6,889 bases of DNA from Oscillospiraceae bacterium (GTDB lineage Bacteria; Bacillota_A; Clostridia; Oscillospirales; Oscillospiraceae), in contig JAFTBL010000082.1 in assembly GCA_017455225.1 (NCBI GenBank), positions 1 to 6,889 of the forward strand. Reading direction: 5' to 3'. Positions 1-5,020 of the stretch are shown in pieces (the first letter of the stretch is position 1; every line of letters begins with the position of its first letter). The notes under the pieces were generated by a model that saw only the letters and a program-made list of their open reading frames with translations, was not told the origin of the DNA and searched no databases. The translations under genes and the position numbers were made by a program.

Positions 1-158
1 ATGTTGATGGTGCGCACCAGCGTGGACTTGCCCGCGCCGGACATGCCGATGATGCCGTACACGTCCCCGTCGGCGATGGTCAGGTTGATGTCGGTCAGCG
101 CGTCCACCTTGCCCTCGCCGGAGGAGAAGGTCTTGCACAGATTTCTGATCTCGATCAT
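1..158 (-). CDS. metN: MetN-like methionine ABC transporter ATPase (N-terminal 52 residues, cut by window edge)
   Basis: This is the start of the cytoplasmic ATPase that powers methionine import together with the MetQ lipoprotein and a MetI-type permease. The frame opens [11 protein letters not shown], has an A-loop-like aromatic (Phe11), and carries a complete Walker A motif, GMSGAGKST, at residues 38-46, followed by LVRTIN. That wording is typical of the MetN branch of ABC ATPases. The ATG at 158 is chosen because AGGAG (167-171) lies 8 nt upstream. The Walker B, signature and C-terminal ligand-sensing regulatory domains would lie beyond the left edge and cannot be judged. It follows metQ by 72 bp with no promoter visible between them, so the two are probably co-transcribed. 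Family assignment is firm from the Walker A context plus the neighbouring metQ. Methionine as substrate, rather than another NlpA-family substrate, is supported by the Met-rich leader upstream. Confidence 0.9.
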   Translation of the reverse strand, partial: MIEIRNLCKTFSSGEGKVDALTDINLTIADGDVYGIIGMSGAGKSTLVRTIN

Positions 159-178
159 GAAAGAAACTCCTTAAACAC

Positions 179-217
179 GCCGCAGCCCGGAGCGTTTTCG
201 CGCCCCGGGACAGCGGC
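179..217 (-). promoter_or_regulatory. Stem-loop between metQ and metN
   Basis: Three nested helices are visible: an outer 5-bp stem (179-183 with 213-217), a middle 5-bp CCCGG/CCGGG stem (186-190 with 205-209), and an inner GCG/CGC stem (192-194 with 199-201) closing a four-base loop. It begins 13 nt after the metQ stop. No U-tract follows it in the minus-strand RNA, so it does not look like a full terminator. Inference: it may protect the 3' end of metQ mRNA, so that the binding protein is made in excess over the ATPase, as in many binding-protein transporter operons. Confidence 0.5.
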
Positions 218-230
218 AGTCACTTTGCGG

Positions 231-1109
231 TTACTTGCCGAAAACAGACAGATTGGCCTGCTTGCCGCCGTAGAGGCCCATGGGCTCCACGTGGGGGGCG
301 CAGACGGACACGATGTGGGTGCCCTGCTCGGCGTTGAAGTCATCCAGATAGGGCACGTGCTGGAAGTAGTTGGCGTCCACGGTGCCGTCCTCCACCACAG
401 TGTTGGGCACCACGTAGTCGTTGTACTCCTGAATGTCCAGCGTCACGCCCTTGGCGGCCAGGATCTCCTTGGCCACGGCCAGGATCTCGGCGTGGGGCGT
501 GGGAGAGGCGGCCACGGAAATGGTGGCGCCGGAAAGGGCGTCGTAATCCACGGAATCGTCATAGCCGCTGCCGGGGTTGTCGATGGTGCTGACCACGGCG
601 CCGGCGTACTTCTCATTGATGAAATCGGCCACGGCCTTGCTCTCCAGCGCAGCTACCAGCGCCTTCACGGCGTCGGCGTTCTCATTGCCCTCCTTCACCG
701 CCAGAATGTTGGCGTAGGCGGAGGAGCTGCCCTCGATGACCAGAGAGTCGTTCACCGGGTTGAGCCCGGCGGACAGGGCGTAGTTGGAGTTGATCACGGC
801 GAAGTCCACATCCTGCAGGATGTTGGGCAGCTGAGCGGCCTCAGCCTCCACGATCTCCACGTTGAAGGGGTTCTCGGCGATGTCGTTCTTGGTGGCGGTG
901 ATGCCGGCGCCGTCCTTCAGCTTGATGATGCCGTTGGCCTCCAGCAGCAGCAGAGCGCGGGCCTCGTTGGTGGTGTCGTTGGGCACGGCGATCTGGATGC
1001 CGCTCTTCTTGCCGCCGTCCTCGGTTTTGCCGCCGCAGCCGGTCAGCACCAGAGCGGCGGACAGGGTCAGCGCCAGTACCAGGGCGCAGATGCGAATGAT
1101 CTTTTTCAT
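231..1109 (-). CDS. metQ: Circularly permuted MetQ/NlpA-family methionine-binding lipoprotein
   Basis: This is a 292-aa surface lipoprotein that captures methionine for the MetN-driven importer. Residues 1-24 form a signal peptide ending in the lipobox LTGC, with Cys25 as the lipidated residue. The order of the mature protein is unusual. Residues 38-176 match the half that is normally C-terminal (AVPNDTTNEARALLLLE at 41-57, IIKLKDGAG, EAAQLP at 90-95, AVINSNYALSAGLNP at 104-118, EKYAGAV). Residues 197-282 match the half that is normally N-terminal (PTPHAEIL at 203-210, NDYVVPN, DANYFQHVPYLDDF at 245-258, HVEPMGLYGGK). An acidic Gly/Asp/Ser-rich linker at 177-195 joins them. Canonical MetQ has the opposite order. 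The ATG at 1109 is preferred over an upstream in-frame TTG at 1214 because it begins the signal peptide and has GGGAG 8 nt upstream (1118-1122). It is first in the operon, ahead of metN, and lies downstream of a Met-rich leader and terminator. Family certainty is high. Methionine specificity is inferred. Confidence 0.93.
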   Translation of the reverse strand: MKKIIRICALVLALTLSAALVLTGCGGKTEDGGKKSGIQIAVPNDTTNEARALLLLEANGIIKLKDGAGITATKNDIAENPFNVEIVEAEAAQLPNILQDVDFAVINSNYALSAGLNPVNDSLVIEGSSSAYANILAVKEGNENADAVKALVAALESKAVADFINEKYAGAVVSTIDNPGSGYDDSVDYDALSGATISVAASPTPHAEILAVAKEILAAKGVTLDIQEYNDYVVPNTVVEDGTVDANYFQHVPYLDDFNAEQGTHIVSVCAPHVEPMGLYGGKQANLSVFGK

Positions 1110-1242
1110 GTGAATATCTCCCTTTTTATAAAAATTTTTTGTGTTCCTGCTTCTTTCGTTTGCGGCCTGCGCCGCCATCAGCTTCTTGACGGGCACATTC
1201 GCCATTCGTAACAAGCCGCCATGCCGTCAACCCCCTTATCTT
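1110..1242 (-). promoter_or_regulatory. Leader segment between attenuator and metQ
   Basis: This 133-nt untranslated stretch is reached only by transcripts that read through the upstream terminator. It can form a stem TTGACGG/CCGTCAA (1224-1230 with 1186-1192) and a GC-rich 5-bp hairpin (1162-1166 with 1171-1175). Neither is followed by a U-tract. It ends in an A/T-rich run and the metQ ribosome binding site GGGAG at 1118-1122. I see no second convincing promoter: TTGACG at 1225-1230 has no matching -10 at 16-18 bp. Confidence 0.45.
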
Positions 1243-1280
1243 AAAATAAAAACAGCGGAATGTCAAATGACTTTCCGCTG
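1243..1280 (-). terminator. Rho-independent terminator (attenuator) in the metQ leader
   Basis: In the minus-strand RNA the 8-bp stem CAGCGGAA/UUCCGCUG (1273-1280 with 1253-1260) is perfect. It continues, after one A-A mismatch, with GUC/GAC (1269-1271 with 1262-1264) closing the loop AUUU. The U-rich tract UUUUUAUUUU (1252-1243) follows immediately. It lies inside the transcript, after the Met-rich leader ORF and before metQ, with no other gene to terminate. This placement makes it an attenuator rather than an operon end. Its 5' arm overlaps the antiterminator pairing at 1264-1276. Confidence 0.88.
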
Positions 1281-1327
1281 CTCTTGGCATTGATCCGCCT
1301 CGTCCGGCGACTTCAGGAAAGCATTTG
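1264..1327 (-). promoter_or_regulatory. Antiterminator pairing, mutually exclusive with the attenuator
   Basis: RNA segment CAAAUGCUUUCC (1327-1316), the last four sense codons of the leader peptide, is complementary to GGAAAGUCAUUUG (1276-1264). The pairing is 12 bp with a single bulged U at 1270. The second segment covers half of the 5' arm and the whole loop region of the terminator, so both structures cannot exist together. The first segment abuts the leader stop codon, so a ribosome that finishes the peptide would cover it and let the terminator form. A ribosome stalled at Met codons 7-20 would leave it free. Within the 39-nt connecting loop a CGCC/GGCG mini-stem is possible. The complementarity is seen directly; the regulatory reading is inference from the trp/his-type attenuation model. 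Confidence 0.78.
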
Positions 1328-1405
1328 ATCTTGTGCGCGCTCCAGCATGCACATGGACATCTCCATGCACATCTCCCACATCATCATGGAACGGCGGCAC
1401 TTCAT
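1313..1405 (-). CDS. Methionine-rich leader peptide of the metQN operon (30 aa)
   Basis: This is a 30-codon ORF running from ATG at 1405 to TGA at 1313-1315. Ten residues are Met (1, 7, 8, 9, 12, 14, 16, 18, 20, 28) and three are Cys (3, 13, 19). The core reads MMMWEMCMEMSMCM, a density that chance does not readily explain. A purine-rich site, GGAAAGGAG (1416-1424), lies 10 nt upstream of the ATG. The ORF sits 45 nt after the predicted transcription start and 32 nt before the terminator stem, immediately upstream of a methionine transporter. Inferred role: not a functional protein but a sensor, since charged Met-tRNA supply sets how far the ribosome travels and hence whether the terminator folds. 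An alternative is a small Met/Cys-rich metal-binding peptide, but the overlap of its last codons with the antiterminator favours attenuation. A longer overlapping frame at 1263-1466 lacks this composition and is not preferred. Confidence 0.82.
   Translation of the reverse strand: MKCRRSMMMWEMCMEMSMCMLERAQDQMLS
1347..1372 (-). promoter_or_regulatory. Hairpin inside the Met-codon run (possible pause hairpin)
   Basis: Codons 12-20 of the leader peptide can fold into an 11-bp stem with two G-U pairs (1362-1372 with 1347-1357) around the loop GAUG. In classical attenuators an early hairpin of this kind pauses RNA polymerase so that the leading ribosome can catch up. Part of the symmetry arises because repeated CATG is self-complementary, so this is weaker evidence than the terminator or antiterminator. 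Confidence 0.45.
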
Positions 1406-1415
1406 CAGACGCTTT

Positions 1416-1424
1416 CTCCTTTCC
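1416..1424 (-). promoter_or_regulatory. Ribosome binding site of the Met leader peptide
   Basis: GGAAAGGAG ends 10 nt before the ATG at 1405 and fixes the leader-peptide start. Its first six bases, GGAAAG (1419-1424), are also complementary to CUUUCC (1316-1321) in the antiterminator. An untranslated leader could therefore tie up that segment and default to termination. That second role is speculative, since it is a 6-bp pairing across about 100 nt. Confidence 0.65.
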
Positions 1425-1433
1425 TCGTTCGCT

Positions 1434-1447
1434 CTGCCCTCCGGCAG
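1434..1447 (-). other. Hairpin at the 5' end of the leader transcript
   Basis: CTGCC/GGCAG (1443-1447 with 1434-1438) with a four-base loop lies within the first 20 nt after the predicted start near 1450. A 5'-terminal stem commonly protects mRNA from decay. Function is not shown here. Confidence 0.35.
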
Positions 1448-1456
1448 ATTGAATGC

Positions 1457-1506
1457 ATGATAGCACTCCTCTCTCCGTCTGTCAACCGTTTTTTAAAAAA
1501 TTTTTT
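1457..1506 (-). promoter_or_regulatory. Strong sigma-A promoter with UP-like A/T tracts for the metQN leader
   Basis: The -35 box TTGACA (1480-1485) matches consensus perfectly. A 17-bp spacer follows, then the -10 box TATCAT (1457-1462), which matches five of six positions. The start is expected near the A at 1450. Directly upstream of the -35 box lie three alternating six-base tracts, A6-T6-A6 on the minus strand (1489-1506). They resemble an UP element and stand out in this GC-rich region. The quality of this promoter fits a system whose control comes after initiation, through attenuation. Confidence 0.85.
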
Positions 1507-1528
1507 GCAACAATTTAAAATGCTAAAG

Positions 1529-1543
1529 ATAAGCGGTGCTTAT
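1529..1543. promoter_or_regulatory. Small dyad upstream of the promoter
   Basis: ATAAGC-N3-GCTTAT is a perfect 6-bp inverted repeat about 44 bp upstream of the -35 box, between the virion-operon terminator and the met promoter. It could be an activator or repressor site, but a single short dyad is weak evidence. Confidence 0.25.
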
Positions 1544-1559
1544 GGCTGCCCGCAAACGA

Positions 1560-1593
1560 ATACCCGCCGGGAGGAGATCCTCCCGGCGGGTAT
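1560..1593 (-). terminator. Hairpin terminator closing the virion gene run
   Basis: This is a perfect 16-bp GC-rich inverted repeat with a two-base centre, starting 11 nt after the stop of the 373-aa gene. The following minus-strand sequence (UAUUCGUUUG) is only modestly U-rich, so termination may be less sharp than at the attenuator. Its position at the end of the cluster, ahead of the met promoter, supports a barrier role between the two transcription units. Confidence 0.7.
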
Positions 1594-1604
1594 CGGCACA
1601 GGGA

Positions 1605-2726
1605 TCACTTGACCTGCCGCTTCATGCCCAGCAGCTTCTGCTGCTGGGCCAGCGTCATGCGGGGCGCGTACTGCGTTACCAGCGCCTGCGCAGCCTCCGT
1701 GTTGCCGGAGGCGAGGTATCGCTTGGCCACCCGGCTCACCGACTCTGCCGCCGCCTGACTCAAGGGCGTGGCGGAGGCGGTGCTCTTTTTCGCCGAGGAG
1801 GCGGAGCCGCTGCTCTTGGCCGCAGCCGACGCCGCGGCGGTGGCCGCCTTCTGCTCCGCTGCCAGCTTGTCGGCGTAGTAGTTGAGCATCTGGCGGTAGA
1901 GGGTCACGTCCCGGTTCTCCTCGGTCTGCGCCCGCTTCAGCGCGTCGGCGGTGTCGCTGCGCCATGCGTCGTAGTCCTCCCGGTAGCGCTTGTACTCCGC
2001 CTGCTCCTGCTGCTGCAGCAGCTTGTAGCGCTCCAGCAGAGCCTCGCCCTCCTGCTGATATTGCTTCCGGGCGTTGTCAGCCAACGCGCCGGTCTGATCG
2101 GCCAGCTTGTCAAGATAGCTGCCGTACGCGTCCCAGGCGGCAGTCTCGGCATAGGTGGAGCCGTAGCCGCCGGTCAGCGCCGCCGCTTTGCCCAGTGTGT
2201 TCTCCATGGCGGCGCGGCCCTGCCGCTGGTAAGCGGCGGCGTAGCGGGCGTATGCCGCGTCCTCCGCCGGGTCGTAGCGGAAGGGCTGGCGCCCGGCGAT
2301 CTGGTCGTACAGCTGCGCCAGCTCCACCGCGAAGCTGGAAACGTAGCTGCCCGGCGCCGATGCACGCAGCGCCTCATACTCATCGTAGGCCTGTGCCGTG
2401 CTGTCGGAGCGCTGAAAGCCCTGCTCCAGCGCCTGTACCGCCCCGGCAGTCTCGTCCGACACGCCGGACAGCACCTGCCGGCTGGCGGTGGGCTGGGGCG
2501 CCGCGGTCTGGGACGAGAGCATATGCCCCCACGTTTCATCGCCCACGATGCCGTCCACAATGCGCAGACCGTTCTTTTTCTGATAGTCCAGCACCGCCGC
2601 ACGGGTCAGCGGGCCGAACACGCCGTCCTCCTCCAGCTGGTAGCCGCTGCGGTTCAGGATCTGCTGCACCTGCTTCACCGCATTGCCCTGACTGCCGTAG
2701 GATACCCATTCGTAATTTGATGCCAT
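1605..2726 (-). CDS. Phage-associated protein with N-terminal peptidoglycan-binding domain
   Basis: This 373-aa protein is the last gene of the virion run. Residues 10-70 form a PG-binding type 1 domain (GNAVKQVQQIL, then DGVFGPLTRAAVLDYQKKNGL and DGIVGDETW), a three-helix fold that docks on cell-wall peptidoglycan. Residues 149-193 hold a motif I associate with phage-linked Clostridia proteins (FRYDPAED, QGRAAMENTLGKAAALTGGYGSTYA). A long charged helical or coiled-coil stretch follows to about residue 290. After it comes an Ala/Ser/Lys-rich linker, then a short helical C-terminus. I see no amidase, muramidase or NlpC/P60 catalytic signature and no signal peptide. It starts 16 bp after the DUF859 gene with AGGAG 8 nt before the ATG. 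Likely role, by inference: a virion or ejection-related protein that contacts the wall. An atypical lysis-associated protein is possible. Function is uncertain. Confidence 0.85.
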   Translation of the reverse strand: MASNYEWVSYGSQGNAVKQVQQILNRSGYQLEEDGVFGPLTRAAVLDYQKKNGLRIVDGIVGDETWGHMLSSQTAAPQPTASRQVLSGVSDETAGAVQALEQGFQRSDSTAQAYDEYEALRASAPGSYVSSFAVELAQLYDQIAGRQPFRYDPAEDAAYARYAAAYQRQGRAAMENTLGKAAALTGGYGSTYAETAAWDAYGSYLDKLADQTGALADNARKQYQQEGEALLERYKLLQQQEQAEYKRYREDYDAWRSDTADALKRAQTEENRDVTLYRQMLNYYADKLAAEQKAATAAASAAAKSSGSASSAKKSTASATPLSQAAAESVSRVAKRYLASGNTEAAQALVTQYAPRMTLAQQQKLLGMKRQVK

Positions 2727-2742
2727 GCTGTGTTCTCCTCTC

Positions 2743-4260
2743 CTATTCTGTCCGCCGCCACGCCGTCACGCCGGAGGCGGTGCCCAGCTCCGTCCACGTG
2801 CCGCCGAAGACGGCGGCGGGGCTCACCGTGCCGTCGCTGTGGAACACGCTGCCCACCGGATAAAGAAGCCTTGCAAGAGGCACGCCGCCCACGGTGACGT
2901 CCCACCCGGCGGGCAGCTCCAGCGCGTTGTCGTGCTCGGCGTATTTGCCGAAGGCGGCGCCCCTGCCGCCCCGGCGCAGGTTGAACGCCACCGCCGCCGT
3001 GGGGATCGTCACCGTCACCGACCGCTCCGCGCCCAGGCTGTCCCGGGCGATGAGCTGCACCTCGTAGGACTTGGCCGCGTCCAGCGGCGGATGCAGCAGC
3101 AACGGCGTGCCGTTGGTCAGCGGCTGCTCGGCGCCGAAGGCGCCGTCCACGGAGCGCAGACGGTAATAGACCGACACCTGATTGTGCCCGCCCACGGCAC
3201 AGGCCGTCACCCCCTGCGCCAGAACGGACAGATACGTGCCTGACCCGTCCGCCACGCCGGAGCCGTCGGCCCGGAAGGCCTCCGCCGCCTGCAGCGTGGG
3301 CGGCGCGTGGTCGTATACCTCCAGCGCGGGCCACGATGCCGCGGCGCTGCGGCCCCGGCTGTCAGTCACCGTGACGGTGGGGGTGAACGTACCCGCCGCC
3401 GGCAGCGCCGCCGTGGTGCCTGCGGCGCCGTCGCAGGTGACGCCGCCGCAGGAAAAGCGCACGCCCGTCACGGTGGAGCCTCTCGTCCCCGCGGCGGTGA
3501 CGGCGTATTGCAGCGCCGTCAGCCCCTTCACCGCCGCGTTCCACCCGGCGGGCACCCTGCTGCTGACCGGCGTCAGCGTCCCCGGCGTGACCGTCGGCGT
3601 CATGCTGTCCGGGCAGCGCAGGGTGAAGCCGTAGCTTCGCCGCCCGATCTCCGTGCCGCCGCTGTAGGTCACCAGCGTCAGCGTGCCGGCGCCGCTCTCT
3701 GCGTTGGGGATCTCCTCCGCCAGCGTGAGCGCCGGCGTCCACGTGCCGCCGCTGACGGTGCCGCTTTTGGTGAAAAAGCGCCATGTGAGGGCGTGGGTGA
3801 AGGCGGCGGAGGCCGGAACGATCGTCACGGCGCAGGGCGTGCCCATGGTCATCTGCTCCGGCGCCGTCAGCGCGGAGGCGCGCGGGATGGCGGGCAGGGT
3901 CACGCTGCCGGACACGGACAGACTGGCGGGCGTGTAGTTCGACACCACGTCACTCACCCAGCCGCCCGCCAGCGTCACCGTCTTGGTGCCGTCGGCGCCG
4001 TGGGCAACGGTCGCCCGCCGGTCGCCCAGCTTGTACCAGCCGGTGGAATAGTAATGGTAGGGCTTGTATACCTTCGTGCCGTCCCAGAGCGTATAGTAGG
4101 CACTGTTGGCCGATTCGTTCCACGCCTGACCCGTTCCGTCGTAGACGTAGAGCGACAGATCGACCGTGGAGGTGTTGTCCGCGACGGACTGGCTCACCAC
4201 CTCGTAGTCCAGCCGCAGCTGCCAGTTTCTGGCGCTTTTTTCGCCGTAGATACTGCTCAC
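2743..4260 (-). CDS. DUF859-type phage minor structural / tail-fibre protein
   Basis: This 505-aa protein probably forms part of the distal tail and contributes to host recognition. Residues 1-125 resemble the N-terminal beta domain of the DUF859 family of Gram-positive siphophage minor structural proteins (SSIYGEKSARNWQLRLDYEV and YYSTGWYKLGDRRATVAHGADGTKTV). The middle, about 130-420, looks like repeated Ig/Fn3-like beta sandwiches (TPTVTVTDSRGRSA, then YEVQLIARDSLGAERSVTV). The C-terminus has the fibre-type segment RRGGRGAAFGKYAEHDNALELPAGWDV in pieces, then YPVGSVF, FGGTW and a terminal AWRRTE, a module frequent at phage fibre ends. The GTG start at 4260 has GGAGGG a few nt upstream and lies 4 bp after the 251-aa gene. 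Family recognition is from memory of the motifs. Receptor binding is inferred. Confidence 0.87.
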   Translation of the reverse strand: MSSIYGEKSARNWQLRLDYEVVSQSVADNTSTVDLSLYVYDGTGQAWNESANSAYYTLWDGTKVYKPYHYYSTGWYKLGDRRATVAHGADGTKTVTLAGGWVSDVVSNYTPASLSVSGSVTLPAIPRASALTAPEQMTMGTPCAVTIVPASAAFTHALTWRFFTKSGTVSGGTWTPALTLAEEIPNAESGAGTLTLVTYSGGTEIGRRSYGFTLRCPDSMTPTVTPGTLTPVSSRVPAGWNAAVKGLTALQYAVTAAGTRGSTVTGVRFSCGGVTCDGAAGTTAALPAAGTFTPTVTVTDSRGRSAAASWPALEVYDHAPPTLQAAEAFRADGSGVADGSGTYLSVLAQGVTACAVGGHNQVSVYYRLRSVDGAFGAEQPLTNGTPLLLHPPLDAAKSYEVQLIARDSLGAERSVTVTIPTAAVAFNLRRGGRGAAFGKYAEHDNALELPAGWDVTVGGVPLARLLYPVGSVFHSDGTVSPAAVFGGTWTELGTASGVTAWRRTE

Positions 4261-4264
4261 GTTC

Positions 4265-5020
4265 TCACCCTCCGATCCATTTCACCGTCAGGCCGCCGGA
4301 GGCGTCGTCGGTCATGTCCCAGCGCCCCACCAGCAGCTCCCGCTCCGCGTTCACCGTGGGGATATTCAGCTTCTTGTCCTGAATATACGCCACCTTGTCC
4401 CCGTCCTCCCAGAAGGAGAGCTGGTTGGCGGCGTAGATGGCGCGGAAATGCGCCTTCTCGATCACCGTGTCCCCGGTCTGGGCGTCCACCGACGTCTCCA
4501 GATCCTGCCCCACCGCCACGCCGTAGATGGGCGTCTGCCCGTCCCGATCCACGATACCCGTCCGGATATACGCCTCGGTGGCGGTGCGGTAGGCGGTGTA
4601 GTCGGCGTCCACCGCGTCGATGTTGGCCTGCAGCTGGGAGAAATAGCGGTAGTACTGGGTCAGGGCGGTGGGATCGGCCTCGATCACGGCGTTCAGCCGC
4701 TCCACGTAGCTGCCGAAGTCCGACAGGGCCATGTACTGCCCTGCCAGCTCCGTGCGCAGCCGGTCCATCTTCTCCTCCACCGTGTCCGCCGTTTTCACGA
4801 TCAGTGCCCGCAGCCGCTCGTAGCCGGCAGAGATGGCCTCGGCGTTGGTCTTGGCGGCGACCTGTGCCGTTTCCGCCGTCTGCCGGACGGAGGCGGTCTC
4901 GTCCAGCTGTGCCAGCGCCAGATTCAGCTGCTGCGCCATCTGGAAAAGATAGGTGTATTGCGCCGCCATCTGCTCCGCCGCGGTTCCGGCGGGAGCAGGC
5001 GGCATCATCAGCTCTGTCAC
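4265..5020 (-). CDS. Helical tail/fibre adaptor protein of a phage
   Basis: This is a 251-aa protein. Residues 10-150 are predominantly helical with heptad-like spacing (AAEQMAAQYTYLFQMAQQLN and LRALIVKTADTVEEKMDRL), as in N-terminal trimerising parts of Gram-positive phage anti-receptors. Residues 199-233 carry the pattern NQLSFWEDGDKVAYIQDKKL then ERELLVGRW. I associate it with the short beta module ending tail-associated GP58-like and antireceptor proteins. The GTG start at 5020 overlaps the upstream stop by 4 bp (GTGA), indicating translational coupling, and GGGGAG lies just before it. Inferred role: a structural link between tail body and the downstream DUF859 fibre. No enzymatic motif is seen. 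Confidence 0.82.
   Translation of the reverse strand: MTELMMPPAPAGTAAEQMAAQYTYLFQMAQQLNLALAQLDETASVRQTAETAQVAAKTNAEAISAGYERLRALIVKTADTVEEKMDRLRTELAGQYMALSDFGSYVERLNAVIEADPTALTQYYRYFSQLQANIDAVDADYTAYRTATEAYIRTGIVDRDGQTPIYGVAVGQDLETSVDAQTGDTVIEKAHFRAIYAANQLSFWEDGDKVAYIQDKKLNIPTVNAERELLVGRWDMTDDASGGLTVKWIGG

Noticed and set aside
225..1211. Plus-strand open frame (328 codons) opposite metQ
   Set aside because: His/Val/Gly-rich low-complexity translation, antisense to an unmistakable MetQ.
1110..1214. 35-residue N-terminal extension of MetQ from a TTG at 1214
   Set aside because: It would place 35 charged residues ahead of a normal lipoprotein signal peptide. The ATG at 1109 has its own ribosome binding site.
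1110..1450. S-box (SAM) riboswitch or Met T-box in the metQ leader
   Set aside because: I could not find the S-box multi-helix core or a T-box GGTGG-type antiterminator. The region is instead explained by the Met-rich ORF plus terminator. A covariance-model search would settle this.
1263..1466. 67-codon minus-strand frame overlapping the Met leader ORF
   Set aside because: Its ATG lies at or before the predicted transcription start, inside the -10 region, with no usable ribosome site. It also runs through the terminator stem. The 30-codon frame has a Shine-Dalgarno site and a striking composition.
1560..1593. The 16-bp palindrome as an attachment site or recombination site
   Set aside because: A terminator is the simpler reading, given its place 11 nt after a stop codon. 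No second copy of the sequence is visible in the window.
1536..2720. Plus-strand open frame opposite the PG-binding gene
   Set aside because: Leu/Arg/Gly-rich shadow. The minus-strand frame has a recognisable domain, a ribosome site and operon spacing.
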